64,000 bases of DNA from Streptomyces sp. MNU76 (GTDB lineage: Bacteria > Actinomycetota > Actinomycetes > Streptomycetales > Streptomycetaceae): positions 930,001 through 994,000 of the forward strand of contig NZ_JAJKLK010000001.1 of the NCBI RefSeq assembly GCF_020982545.1, in the 5' to 3' direction. The translations under genes and the position numbers were made by a program. Positions 1 to 8,635 of this stretch are shown piece after piece (position 1 is the first letter of the stretch; each line of letters begins with the position of its first letter). The notes beneath the pieces were generated by a model. The model was not told the origin of the DNA. It searched no databases and saw nothing but the letters and a program-made list of their open reading frames with translations.

Positions 1-989
1 CCGGCGAAGAGCGTCCACACCTGCCACTGGGCGACCCCCTGCCCCGTGGGGCCGGGCTGCCAGGCGGACCAGTGCCGCTGCATGGCGTCGTGCATCTCGA
101 TGTCGGACCACGAGCCGTTCACCGACTCGGAGAGCGGAATCTCGTTGCTGCCGCGGGTCCGCGTGACATGGATGCCCTGCCGGCTGAACGCGTCCTCCAC
201 GGTGAGGGTGGTGTTCGGGAGGTCGGGCGGCCGTACGGGGTGGTCGTGCAACGCGTACTCGACGGTCTGTTCGGCGTCGGAGACCCGGTCGTACTCGATC
301 TCCACCTCACGGAAGTGCGGCGTGACCTGCGCGTAGCGCACCACCTCGTCCGGGGCGTCCGGCCGTACGAAGGTCACGAGCGCGCCCATGGGCTGCAGGG
401 GCGGAGTGCCCGTGAGCTGGACGCGGATCGCGGTGCCGGGCCGCAGGGCCGTGTTGCCGTCGCGGTACTTGATCGGTCCCGCGTACGTGCCGTTCGGCTC
501 CTTGCGGACCTTGGCGAGCCAGGTGAGTCGGCCGCTGGTGAGCCGCCAGACCGTGCCGGAGACCGTCATGGTGGGGGCGGGGCCGTCCACGTCCACGCGC
601 AGTTCCTCGAAGGAGATCACGGCGCTCTCGGGTGCCGCGATCTCGGCCTGTGCGGGGGCCTGACCGGACACGAGCGCGTGCGCGGAGACCGGTTCGCCGT
701 CGCCCGACGACACGGCCGACATCGGGGGAAAGCCCACCGTCGCCGTCGGCACCGGTGCCCCCTCGACGGGGCGAACGGCCTCGGCGGCCTGTGCGAGGCC
801 CTCGGGCGGCACGGGGAGATCGAGGCGCAGGTACACGCCGCTGCGCTCCGTCGCCGCGATGGCTCCGGCCTCCGCGGCCGCCTCGCGCGCGGCCTGCTTC
901 TCGCCGCCCAGACGGCGGGAGATCGTGCCCATCACCGCGGTGACGAGCTGGTCGAACTCACTGCGCGGGCTGGATTCCTGAGTGGTCAT
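1..989 (-). CDS. Hypothetical protein, N-terminal part (runs off left edge)
   Basis: The frame is open from an ATG at 989 to the window edge, about 329 residues. The start is backed by GGAGG four bases upstream. The protein begins MTTQESSPRSEFDQLVTAVM, has no signal peptide or membrane segment, and its first 100 residues are acidic and Ala/Pro-rich, suggesting a flexible N-terminus before a beta-rich domain. The last visible residues (QWQVWTLFAG) lie where some Streptomyces proteins enter a zinc-metallopeptidase-like domain, but the catalytic part is outside the window, so that is only a weak recollection. I assign no function. The gene is clearly real because the opposite-strand readings have unnatural composition. 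Confidence 0.6.
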   Translation of the reverse strand, partial: MTTQESSPRSEFDQLVTAVMGTISRRLGGEKQAAREAAAEAGAIAATERSGVYLRLDLPVPPEGLAQAAEAVRPVEGAPVPTATVGFPPMSAVSSGDGEPVSAHALVSGQAPAQAEIAAPESAVISFEELRVDVDGPAPTMTVSGTVWRLTSGRLTWLAKVRKEPNGTYAGPIKYRDGNTALRPGTAIRVQLTGTPPLQPMGALVTFVRPDAPDEVVRYAQVTPHFREVEIEYDRVSDAEQTVEYALHDHPVRPPDLPNTTLTVEDAFSRQGIHVTRTRGSNEIPLSESVNGSWSDIEMHDAMQRHWSAWQPGPTGQGVAQWQVWTLFA

Positions 990-1308
990 GCTGCCTCCCG
1001 CTTCCGCCCGTGCGGGCACGCGCGGATGAAGGTGAACGGTGAACGGCCGGGAGCCCGGACCGTTCCGGACCGGGGAAACGTGGCCTGGGCGACGTCGGCC
1101 CATGAGCCGGAGCCGTCGGAAGCGGCTGCGGGGGGCGTCATGCGGGGAAACGCGACGTCGGACGGCGCGCGGAATATGGTGATTCACCCGACAGGCGGAT
1201 TTGCCCGACAGGCGGGTTTGTTCCCACTGGCCAGTCAAAGCCCGGCGGGGGAGAGCCGCAACCGCACCGCGGGGACCGGACGGTCACGAGCCCTTCGCGG
1301 CGAGGGCC
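990..1308. other. Intergenic region with a short direct repeat
   Basis: No gene is supported here. The region carries the divergence-side leader of the gene ending at 989 and the downstream side of the small ORF at 1309. A 17-base unit beginning CCGACAGGCGG occurs twice head to tail (1188-1204 and 1205-1221) with two mismatches. No clear terminator hairpin is visible. Confidence 0.5.
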
Positions 1309-1617
1309 TCACGCGTATCCGCGAAGACCGCTGCCGGTGACGGCGTGGAGACCTCCGTCGGCGGCACGATCGATCCGCACCCATCGGGTGACACCCGCGT
1401 CGACACGGATGTCCAGCCGCTCAATGCCGTCGACCCGCACACCGATCGCGTGGTCTCCCTCCGACAGGGGGACCGGAACCGAGCGGGCGAGGCCGATCTG
1501 CAGCCGGGTGCGGACCTCCGGATCGTCCAGGACGACGTCCCCGTCCACCACGACCACGACGTGCTGGCCGGTGAAGCCCTCCTCCAGCGCGATGGTCAGC
1601 TCACCCGGCTCACGCAC
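1309..1617 (-). CDS. Small hypothetical protein, overlaps upstream membrane-protein gene
   Basis: About 102 residues from a GTG at 1617 (VREPGELTIALEEG), chosen because GGAGGG sits seven bases upstream. The start lies inside the 3' end of the membrane-protein gene, overlapping it by 22 bases, so the two are probably translationally coupled. The sequence is hydrophilic with alternating Val/Asp strands (QHVVVVVDGDVVLDDPEVRTR, then SEGDHAIGVRVDGIERLDIRVD), suggesting a small all-beta domain; no signal peptide or membrane helix. I recognise no family. A longer in-frame extension exists upstream but reads as a shadow of the membrane-protein gene (Arg/Gly-rich), so I reject it. Confidence 0.6.
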   Translation of the reverse strand: MREPGELTIALEEGFTGQHVVVVVDGDVVLDDPEVRTRLQIGLARSVPVPLSEGDHAIGVRVDGIERLDIRVDAGVTRWVRIDRAADGGLHAVTGSGLRGYA

Positions 1618-2819
1618 GGCTCTGCCCTCCCTCGGGGGCTCGTCGCTCGGGCGGGTCGGTCGGCCGCCGCCCCACGTCCGACAGCGTCTCGCGCGCGTGC
1701 GTCGACGAAACGGGTCACCAGATGCTGGGCCGCGCCGAAGATGACGGCCCACGCGACGATCTGCGGGCTGGAGTCCAGGTCGCTCAGACCGGGCACGAAC
1801 GCGCCCCTGATGAGCAGCACCCCGATGAACGCGGTCAGCGCCCCGGTGGGGAACTTCAACAGGGCCGCCGCGAGCGGCAGCATGTACGGCGAACTCGTCC
1901 CCTGGATGCGGCGCAGGGACGCGATGACCGTGAGCGCCGCGCCGGCGAGCCCCGCGGCCTCCACGACGAGGACGTCGACCTCCTCGGCGTAGTCGCTCGG
2001 CTGCTTGCCCCGCACCTTGCCCACTTCCCCGGAAGGGCACGCGGCGAACTTCCTGCCCTCCGGGAGAAAGCACATGTTCAGGGAGTCGGGGCAGTACCAG
2101 CCCCAGACCGCGAGCCCGCCCGCGCCGAGGAGGACGAAGAAGGTCGCGATCCGCAGGATGATGCTGAGGCTGCGCACCCTGCTGAACTCGCCGTCCAGCG
2201 CCTCGTAGGAGGCGCTCAGGGCGGAGACGAGGAGTTCACGGTCGCCCGGCAGTCGTTCCCCCGCCTCCACGCGTCCGACGGCCTCGGCCGCCTTCACCCG
2301 CAGCGGGTCGTTCGGGCGGAGGTGCTGCTCGACGTGGCTCAGCACATCGGCACTGCGGCCGATCAACTCCTGCTCCGCACACAGGTTGAGCAGCGTCACG
2401 TCGGTCGCGCGCACATTGGCCCAGGTCCTCTCCAGGGCCGCGGCTCCGGTGAAGAGACGGCGCCGCGCGGAGACGGCGTGGCGCGCTTCGTCGAGTTGCC
2501 GTGCGATCCCGTCCAGTGTCTTCTCCCGCTGACACTGCTCGGTCGGGTCCTGGACGACTCGGCACCTCTCCCGGGCCGCCTGCTGTTCGAGGGAGAGGAT
2601 GTGGGCGACGGCCCGCTCACGCCAGGCCGTTCTGTGCCCCCGGAACATCTCCTCGCAGGAGCGGGGGAGTTGATGAGAGGGCGTTTCCCGGTCCGGTGCG
2701 GGTCCGCGCCTGAGTACGTGTGAAGCGATCCACAGCAGAACGACTGCGGCGACGCCGTCGCGGGGCCGTTTCGTGCCGTCCGCACCGTCAGCACCGTGCA
2801 GGGCTTTCCCGTTGGCCAT
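1596..2819 (-). CDS. Membrane protein with cytoplasmic helical region, function unknown
   Basis: 407 residues from ATG 2819, preceded by GGAGG at good spacing; an ATG 15 bases earlier lacks one. A weak hydrophobic stretch near residues 20-35 is followed by a long hydrophilic, probably helical region (about 50-230) rich in Arg, Glu and Leu. Three hydrophobic segments then follow: one near 235-255 (ILRIATFFVLLGAGGLAVWGW), one near 285-305 and one near 315-345, and a final segment around 360. A cysteine-containing loop (YCPDSLNMCFLPEG ... FAACPSGE) lies between the first two and could form extracytoplasmic disulphides. The Arg-rich tail is cytoplasmic by the positive-inside rule. No known family is recognised; it heads a two-gene unit with the small ORF that overlaps its end. 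Confidence 0.65.
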   Translation of the reverse strand: MANGKALHGADGADGTKRPRDGVAAVVLLWIASHVLRRGPAPDRETPSHQLPRSCEEMFRGHRTAWRERAVAHILSLEQQAARERCRVVQDPTEQCQREKTLDGIARQLDEARHAVSARRRLFTGAAALERTWANVRATDVTLLNLCAEQELIGRSADVLSHVEQHLRPNDPLRVKAAEAVGRVEAGERLPGDRELLVSALSASYEALDGEFSRVRSLSIILRIATFFVLLGAGGLAVWGWYCPDSLNMCFLPEGRKFAACPSGEVGKVRGKQPSDYAEEVDVLVVEAAGLAGAALTVIASLRRIQGTSSPYMLPLAAALLKFPTGALTAFIGVLLIRGAFVPGLSDLDSSPQIVAWAVIFGAAQHLVTRFVDARARDAVGRGAAADRPARATSPRGRAEPCVSRVS

Positions 2820-2877
2820 CCCGACCTCCAGCAAAGACTCCCCTGCTCAGCGTAGGACGGACGCCCGACCGCTGCAC

Positions 2878-3315
2878 CTACGCCCCGAGCATCCGCCGCA
2901 ACAGCTCCCGCAGCGTCTCCCGCTCGGTCGCGCTCAGACCCGCCAGCGGCTCGCGGGCGAAGTCCAGGGAGTTCCGGAGGCTGCCGGCCACCCGGCGGCC
3001 CTCGGCGGTGGCGGCCGCCAGTTTCACCCGGCGGTCATGGGGGTCGGGGCGACGCTCCACCAGGCCCCGCGTCTCCAGGCGGTCCACGATGCCGGTCACG
3101 TTCGACGGCTCGCAGCGCAGTTTCTGGGCGAGGCGACGCATGGGCAGCGGCTCCAGGGAAAGGAGGCCGAGGAGACGGGCCTGGGCGCCGGTGAGGCTGT
3201 GTTCGGCGGCGGCGTCCTCGTACTCCTCGTGGTAGCGGGCCACCACCGCGCCGATGAGTTCGACGACCTCCATGGTCAACGGGTCGATGCGGGGGGTCGT
3301 CCTCTGCGTGGGCAT
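2878..3315 (-). CDS. MarR family transcriptional regulator
   Basis: 145 residues with the MarR winged-helix layout: an N-terminal helix, the helix-turn-helix around residues 55-85 (PMRRLAQKLRCEPSNVTGIVDRLETRGLVERR) and the wing motif DPHDRRVKLAAAT near 90-100, then a C-terminal dimerisation helix. It is transcribed away from the MDR oxidoreductase starting at 3444, and the shared intergenic region holds an imperfect inverted repeat (3334-3387) suited to a MarR dimer. It is therefore inferred to repress itself and the oxidoreductase, probably released by an electrophile or small aromatic ligand as in other MarR/reductase pairs. The ligand is not deducible. Confidence 0.9.
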   Translation of the reverse strand: MPTQRTTPRIDPLTMEVVELIGAVVARYHEEYEDAAAEHSLTGAQARLLGLLSLEPLPMRRLAQKLRCEPSNVTGIVDRLETRGLVERRPDPHDRRVKLAAATAEGRRVAGSLRNSLDFAREPLAGLSATERETLRELLRRMLGA

Positions 3316-3333
3316 GGCTCCGAGGGTACCCCT

Positions 3334-3387
3334 TTACTTGACAACATGAAATATTCAGGAGCATGGTTGTTTCAGATACTGAAGTAA
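3334..3387. promoter_or_regulatory. Candidate MarR operator in divergent promoter
   Basis: An AT-rich island in the MarR/oxidoreductase intergenic region. Two 18-base arms, 3334-3351 and 3370-3387, are inverted repeats with 13 matches (shared TTACTT and TGAAA). Inside them a second inverted pair, ACAACATG (3341-3348) and CATGGTTGT (3362-3370), brackets a near-palindrome around ATATT. A TTGACA-like -35 (3338-3343) lies within the left arm. The nested arrangement suggests two dimer sites covering both promoters. Confidence 0.5.
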
Positions 3388-3443
3388 CCGCACGGTATGT
3401 ACGCACCACGGCATGCCCCTCGCAGCGCAGAAAGGCCGACCCC

Positions 3444-4466
3444 ATGTCCGACATCCCCGCCCTCCCCGCCACCAGCCGTGAATGGCACCTGCTGAGCCGC
3501 CCCGTCGGCTGGCCGAAGGACGAGGACTTCGCCCTGGTCGAGGCGGAGATCCGGCAGCCCGGCGCGGGTGAGGTCCTCGTACGGAACACGTACCTCTCCG
3601 TGGACCCGTACATGCGTGGCCGCATGAGCGACGCGAAGTCCTACGTCGCCCCGTTCGAGCTGGGCAAGGTCATGCAGGGCGGTGCGGTCGGAGAGGTCGT
3701 CGCCTCGGCGGCCGACGGCATCGCGGTGGGCGACCACGTGCTGCACTTCGGCGGCTGGCGCGAGTACGCCACCTTCGACGCCAAGCAGGCCGTGAAGGTC
3801 GACCCGGACGCCGCGCCGCTGTCCACCTACCTCGGCGTCCTCGGGATGACCGGCCTGACCGCCTACGCGGGTCTGCTGCGGGTCGGCGCCTTCAAGGAGG
3901 GTGACGCGGTCTTCGTCTCCGGCGCCGCCGGCGCTGTCGGCAGCCAGGTCGGCCAGATCGCCCGGCTCAAGGGTGCCTCGCGGGTCATCGGCTCCGCCGG
4001 TTCCGACGACAAGGTCAAGCTGCTGGTGGAGGAGTACGGCTTCGACGCGGCCTTCAACTACAAGAACGGCCCGGTGTGGGAGCAGCTCAAGGAGGCGGCC
4101 CCCGACGGCATCGACGTCTACTTCGACAACGTCGGCGGCGAGCACCTGGAGGCCGCGATCGGCGCGCTCAACCTGCGCGGGCGCGCCGTGATCTGCGGCA
4201 TGATCTCCCAGTACAACGCGACGGAGCCGACCCCTGGCCCGCGCAACATGGTCAAGATCCTGCAGAACCGCCTCCGCGTCGAGGGCGTCCTCGTCGGCGA
4301 CCACTACGACCTCCAGTCGCAGTTCGTCCAGGAGGTCGGCCCCTGGGTCGCCTCGGGCGAGCTCAAGTACCGCGAGACGGTCGTCGAGGGCATCGAGAAC
4401 AACCTGGAGGCCTTCCTCGGCGTCCTGCGCGGCGACAACACGGGCAAGATGATCGTCAAGCTCTGA
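3444..4466 (+). CDS. NADP-dependent oxidoreductase, zinc-independent MDR family
   Basis: 340 residues from ATG 3444; an upstream in-frame extension of 27 residues overlaps the operator and is rejected. It shows the leukotriene B4 dehydrogenase/curcumin reductase-like subgroup of medium-chain reductases: N-terminal GroES-like part with YLSVDPYMRGRM, then a Rossmann domain with the nucleotide motif GAAGAVGSQVGQIARLKG near residues 157-174, followed by YFDNVGGEHLEAA and GMISQYN typical of the group. No catalytic or structural zinc cysteines are present. It likely reduces activated double bonds of alpha,beta-unsaturated ketones or aldehydes in the cytoplasm, and is probably controlled by the divergent MarR protein. 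Confidence 0.9.
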   Translation: MSDIPALPATSREWHLLSRPVGWPKDEDFALVEAEIRQPGAGEVLVRNTYLSVDPYMRGRMSDAKSYVAPFELGKVMQGGAVGEVVASAADGIAVGDHVLHFGGWREYATFDAKQAVKVDPDAAPLSTYLGVLGMTGLTAYAGLLRVGAFKEGDAVFVSGAAGAVGSQVGQIARLKGASRVIGSAGSDDKVKLLVEEYGFDAAFNYKNGPVWEQLKEAAPDGIDVYFDNVGGEHLEAAIGALNLRGRAVICGMISQYNATEPTPGPRNMVKILQNRLRVEGVLVGDHYDLQSQFVQEVGPWVASGELKYRETVVEGIENNLEAFLGVLRGDNTGKMIVKL

Positions 4467-4510
4467 GCCCCGCCCCGTGACGGTCGCCCGTCCACGGTCG
4501 TTGTACAGCG

Positions 4511-4576
4511 CGGAGTCCGCACCTCTGGACGTGGGGTGCGGACTCCGTCGTGTGCGGCCCCGCCGGTTCGGCGGGG
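4511..4576. terminator. Two hairpins between convergent genes
   Basis: First hairpin: arms CGGAGTCCGCACC (4511-4523) and its exact complement (4535-4547), 11-base loop. Second: CCCCGCCG (4558-4565) and CGGCGGGG (4569-4576), 3-base loop, ending just before the stop codon of the serine hydrolase. They separate the rightward oxidoreductase from the leftward hydrolase and probably terminate both. Confidence 0.75.
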
Positions 4577-4577
4577 A

Positions 4578-5792
4578 TCAGAACGCCAGGGCCGCCGTGT
4601 GCACCGCCCGTACCAGTCCCGCGTTCTCCGGCGCCGCCCCGCCGGGGAAGGCCATGCGGCGGCGGGTGTAGCCGTAGGCGAGGCCGCTGCGGGGGTCGGC
4701 GAAGGCCTGGGAGCCGCCGGCCCCGCTGTGGCCGAAGGTGCCCGCGCCGAGGAACGGGTGGACCAGCTCGGCGGTGGCCTGGAAGCCGAGCCCGAACGCC
4801 TTCGGGGCGCGGGCGACGAGGTCGTGGCCGAAGGAGTGGACCTGGCCGATCTCGGCGACCGTGTCGGGCTTCAGCAGCGGCGGGCGGCCGTCCACCGAGC
4901 TGATGGCCGCCGCGTACATCCCGGCGAGCCCGCGAGCCGAGCCGACACCGCCCGCCGACGACTGCCCGCTCGCCCGCACGATCCGCGCGTTGGGGAAGTC
5001 CGTCAGCTCACCCGGCTCCGGCACCTGGTTGTTGAACGCGATCGACGCCAGTGTGTGCGGGCCCTGCGGCACGGCGTCCAGCTCGGCCTGCTGCGCGGGC
5101 GTCGGCGTCATCGGCAGGACGGTCCGGAAGCGGGGCTCGAGCTCGGCCGGCAGCCCCAGGAAGAGATCGAGCCCGTAGGGGGCACGGACCCGCTCCTCGT
5201 ACACCTCCTGGAGCGTACGGCCCGTCGCCCGCCGTACGACCTCGCCGGTGAGCGCCCCGATGACCAGCGCGTGGTAGCCGAAGGCGGCTCCGGGGCGCCA
5301 GTACGGGCGCTGCCCGGCGAGGCGCTCGGCGATCACACGGTCGTCCGCCAGCTCCTCCAGGGTGAACCCGGCATCGGTGCCGACGAGCCCCGCCCGGTGC
5401 GAGATCAGCTCCCGCAGGGTCACCGCCCCCTTGCCCTCGGCCGCGAACTCCGGCCAGTAGTGGGCGACTTCGCGGTCCAGCTCCAGCACCCCGTCCTGGA
5501 CGAGGAGCGCGACGACCAGATGGGCGGCGCCCTTGGTGGAGGAGAACACGCCGTGCAGCGTGTCGCCGCCCGTCGCCGCCTCCGCCGCGGGACCCGCCCA
5601 CAGGTCGACGACCCGCCGCCCGTGCACGTACGCGGTCAACTGGCCCTCGTAATCGCCCCGTTCACCGGCCACGAACGCGGCGAACGCCTCGCGCACCGCC
5701 TCGAAGCCGTCGGCGACCGTGCCGTGCACTTCGGCCGCGCCGTGGACCGCTGCCGTGCCGTGGACGGCGGCCGTCCGGGTTCCCTCGGTCAT
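4578..5792 (-). CDS. Serine hydrolase, class C beta-lactamase family (esterase-like)
   Basis: 404 residues from ATG 5792, with GGAG seven bases upstream. The beta-lactamase/EstB fold is shown by the nucleophile motif SSTK near residue 80 (GVFSSTKGAAH), the tyrosine motif YHA near 170 (AFGYHALVIGAL) and a C-terminal HSGAGG replacing the KTG box near 350. No signal peptide, so it is probably a cytoplasmic esterase or peptidase rather than a beta-lactamase. The N-terminus carries a short near-repeat of VHGTAAVHGAAEVHG. It starts 26 bases after the stop of the M14 carboxypeptidase gene, so the two are likely co-transcribed. Substrate unknown. Confidence 0.87.
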   Translation of the reverse strand: MTEGTRTAAVHGTAAVHGAAEVHGTVADGFEAVREAFAAFVAGERGDYEGQLTAYVHGRRVVDLWAGPAAEAATGGDTLHGVFSSTKGAAHLVVALLVQDGVLELDREVAHYWPEFAAEGKGAVTLRELISHRAGLVGTDAGFTLEELADDRVIAERLAGQRPYWRPGAAFGYHALVIGALTGEVVRRATGRTLQEVYEERVRAPYGLDLFLGLPAELEPRFRTVLPMTPTPAQQAELDAVPQGPHTLASIAFNNQVPEPGELTDFPNARIVRASGQSSAGGVGSARGLAGMYAAAISSVDGRPPLLKPDTVAEIGQVHSFGHDLVARAPKAFGLGFQATAELVHPFLGAGTFGHSGAGGSQAFADPRSGLAYGYTRRRMAFPGGAAPENAGLVRAVHTAALAF

Positions 5793-5818
5793 GCACGCTC
5801 CCGTTTCCTTGACGCCCG

Positions 5819-8374
5819 CTACTTGCTCACCGTCAGCAACGCCCGGCCCACCTGCGGGAATTCCCCCTTCGGGTGGGCGCGGAACAGTGGTTCGGTACCG
5901 AACAGGACCGCGTGCGGCCCACTGACCACGGACGCCCGGCCCGCCGCTGCCGCCGGGCCGCCGGATCCGTCCTCCGACGGCCGCCAGTGCCCGGACACCA
6001 GCGGGTTCCCGCCGCCGTACGACTGCTCGACCCGCACCCCGTCGCCCAGCCCGGTGAACCACACGGGCGCGTAGACGAAGCTGTGGTCCGGCGCCCCGCC
6101 GGTCACCGCGCCGCCCGTGTTCACCACGCGCACCACGCCGTTGGCGTCCCCGTTGCCCTGGACCGCCGTGGCCTTCAGCCGCCCGGTGGCCGTGGCGAGC
6201 GCCGCGCCGGCCGCGCCCCGGCCGACCAGCCCGTGCGTGGAGAGGAAGCCGGTGAGGGCCGTACGGGCGGACTCGTTCAGAGCGCCGTACGACAGCCCCG
6301 ACGACACGAACAGCACGTCGGCCCGGGACCAGTCGAAGCCCGCGTTGAGGACGGCCGTCGACACCGGGACCACGTCGAAGTCCATCTCGCGCAGCGCGAA
6401 CAACTCGCCCGCCGTGACGGCGGCGGCCACCCGGACCGGACGCAGGGGCGTGCCCTTCGACGCGCCCTTGGCCGCCGCGAAGACCACGTCGTGGGACCGG
6501 GCGAGCGCCTGGGCCTTCCGCCGCGCCGAGGACGGCACGAGCGCGCTGCCGTCGGCCGCCCGGCGTACCGGGACACCGTCCCGCAGAAGCGAGTTGAGGG
6601 CGGCGATCTCCTGCGGGGAGTCGAGCCGGAGGCGCAGGTCGCCGCGCGGCGCGACCTGGCCCACGTGGGCGGCGGACGTCACGGGCCGGTCCGGCACGGC
6701 GGACGGACGACCGCTGTGCGCCGCCACCACGGTGGCGCCCCACAGCCGGCCCAGGCTCCAGCCGGAGATGTCGTACATCGCCGAGACCTTGCCGCTGATG
6801 TCGGTGCCGTCGGCGAGCAGCACATTGGCCATGCCGCGCTTGGGCTGACGCAGGTCGACGACGTACGACCCCTTCGCGTACGACCGGCCGTCGAGCCGGA
6901 AGGCGCGGGTCGCACGGGTCACCCGGACGTCGTTGGCGAGCAGGTGGTCGACGAGTCGCGCGGCGGCCGTGGCGGAGCGCTGCCCGCCGCCCGCGGGGAC
7001 GACATAGGCGCGCGGGAAGTCGGTCGTGTAGACGTCCTCGGGGCCGATGCCGGGCACGCCGGGGACGGTCTCCGCCGAGACCGGGACCTGGGCGGCGCCC
7101 GCCGCACCGCGCCGGAACACCTCGATCTGGTCGGCGATCAGCGAAGTCCGTCGCTCCCGTACGAAGTCGAGGGTCGCGCGCAGCGCCGCGCCCGCCACGT
7201 CGACGTTGATCGCGGACCGGCGGCGGAGTTCCTCGACCGGCAGCGACTCGTAGGCCGCGTTGTTCACCTGGAGCGGGATCTCCACGGTGTGCGCGGCGAC
7301 CGCGCCGTGGAAGGCCGCGTACTGCGGGGTGAAGATCGGCGGCCAGTCGTCCCACCCCTCCTCCGAGTCGCGGAACGGGATCTGGGCCGGGTCGACGCCG
7401 TCCTCGGCGGGCGTGTAGCCGAGGCCGTTGACGGCGGACTCCATGCGGAGCGCGTTCGCGTAGGCGTTCTTCAGGAAAAGGTCGTACTCGTAGTTCTCGC
7501 CGTGCGGGGGAGTGGTCGGCTCGATGAGCGTGCCGTTGACGTACCCGTGCACGTCGAGCATGACGACGGGCTGCTTGTCGATCTGGATCCGCCGCATCGC
7601 CCGCACCTCGGGCTGCGAGGCGGTGACGAAGTCCCGGTTCATGTCGAAGCCGACCGCGTTGGCGCGGGTGCCCGCGATCCGGCCGTCCGGGTTGGCGGTG
7701 AGGTTGAAGTACAGCCGGGAGTGGGCGAGCAGGTCCTTGGTCCCGGCGTCGGTCGCGGTCGCCAGCCGCTCGATGAGCTTCAGGGACGCGTCGGTGCCCT
7801 CCCACTCGTTGCCGTGGATGTTGTTGTTGAAGAAGACGGGCGCCTTGTACGTCTTCCTGATCTCCGGGCTTCTTGCGGCCGACCGGGGCGCGGACTCGAT
7901 GAGTTCACGCATCCGCGCCTGGTCGCGGGCCTGCCGCGCGGTCTCGGGGGCGGTCACGGTGACGAGGTAGAGCCGGTGGCCGCCGGCCGACCGGCCCGCG
8001 ATCTCCACGCTCACCCGGTCGCCGAGCCGCTGGAGGGCGTTCAGCTTCGGGGCGATGGCGTGGTACGGGGTGAGCCCCAGCTTGAGGGACTTGTCGGCGG
8101 GGTTCTCCGGGTCGGGGGAGAGGACCTGCTCACGGGGGTAACCGCGGCTGGAACCGGCCGTGTCGGCGAGGTCGGCGACCGGCTGGGTCAGGGCCCGCCG
8201 GGTCGCGCTCGCCGGGGCCTGGGCGGCGCCCGGCGACAGGGCCGAGCCCCCGCGGACCGGCGGCTTGGGGTCGGCGCCCGCGGGGTGTGGGGCGACGAGC
8301 AGGGATCCTGCGGTGACGGTGACGGCGGCGACGCTGAACAGTGCGGATCTCGGGCCGGGTCTCGGCGGACGCAC
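5819..8374 (-). CDS. Secreted M14 family zinc carboxypeptidase
   Basis: 851 residues from GTG 8374, which has GGAGG four bases upstream and yields a signal peptide (RPPRPGPRSALFSVAAVTVTAG..., cleavage near residue 33). The M14 domain follows: zinc ligands HGNEWEG at about 187-190, then FNLTANPDGR and GFDMNRDF, and VMLDVHGYVNG with the third ligand near 240. The remaining 450 residues form a large C-terminal region with a DFPRAYVVP segment and a Rossmann-like part (ADVLFVSSGLS), as in the long actinobacterial M14 proteins. It is exported to cleave C-terminal residues of peptides. It is divergent from a TetR gene across a perfect palindrome, which probably controls it. Confidence 0.88.
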   Translation of the reverse strand: MRPPRPGPRSALFSVAAVTVTAGSLLVAPHPAGADPKPPVRGGSALSPGAAQAPASATRRALTQPVADLADTAGSSRGYPREQVLSPDPENPADKSLKLGLTPYHAIAPKLNALQRLGDRVSVEIAGRSAGGHRLYLVTVTAPETARQARDQARMRELIESAPRSAARSPEIRKTYKAPVFFNNNIHGNEWEGTDASLKLIERLATATDAGTKDLLAHSRLYFNLTANPDGRIAGTRANAVGFDMNRDFVTASQPEVRAMRRIQIDKQPVVMLDVHGYVNGTLIEPTTPPHGENYEYDLFLKNAYANALRMESAVNGLGYTPAEDGVDPAQIPFRDSEEGWDDWPPIFTPQYAAFHGAVAAHTVEIPLQVNNAAYESLPVEELRRRSAINVDVAGAALRATLDFVRERRTSLIADQIEVFRRGAAGAAQVPVSAETVPGVPGIGPEDVYTTDFPRAYVVPAGGGQRSATAAARLVDHLLANDVRVTRATRAFRLDGRSYAKGSYVVDLRQPKRGMANVLLADGTDISGKVSAMYDISGWSLGRLWGATVVAAHSGRPSAVPDRPVTSAAHVGQVAPRGDLRLRLDSPQEIAALNSLLRDGVPVRRAADGSALVPSSARRKAQALARSHDVVFAAAKGASKGTPLRPVRVAAAVTAGELFALREMDFDVVPVSTAVLNAGFDWSRADVLFVSSGLSYGALNESARTALTGFLSTHGLVGRGAAGAALATATGRLKATAVQGNGDANGVVRVVNTGGAVTGGAPDHSFVYAPVWFTGLGDGVRVEQSYGGGNPLVSGHWRPSEDGSGGPAAAAGRASVVSGPHAVLFGTEPLFRAHPKGEFPQVGRALLTVSK

Positions 8375-8559
8375 GCAACCTCCTGGAGTGGGGTTCCTTC
8401 TGGAGCGGTTCCTACGACGTGCCGGTGCGGGTGACGACGAACGGCCGGCCACGGGCCGGTCGACCACAGGTGGTCTACATGTTCGACTCCCGGGCAACAA
8501 GAGGGCACAGACGACACGGGAACCCGGGAAACCCCGCGGAACCTTGGAAGCATCGATTC

Positions 8560-8580
8560 TTGCCTAAAAGCTTTAGGCAA
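8560..8580. promoter_or_regulatory. Perfect palindromic operator between TetR and M14 peptidase genes
   Basis: TTGCCTAAA (8560-8568) and its exact complement TTTAGGCAA (8572-8580) flank AGC. The site is AT-rich in a GC-rich background, lies 55 bases upstream of the TetR start and about 190 upstream of the peptidase start, and has the size expected for a TetR dimer. It is probably the autoregulatory operator of the adjacent regulator. Confidence 0.7.
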
Positions 8581-8635
8581 CTGCATAATCGTCACCGCCG
8601 AACGGATCGGAAGTACGGAAGGGCGGGGTCGGGGC

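Noticed and set aside
1188..1221. Tandem 17-base unit as a possible CRISPR or iteron array
   Set aside because: Only two copies, no spacers, no adjacent cas or replication genes.
5873..8434. 853-residue plus-strand ORF opposite the M14 carboxypeptidase
   Set aside because: Arg/Gly-rich shadow of a clear peptidase with signal peptide and zinc motif on the other strand.
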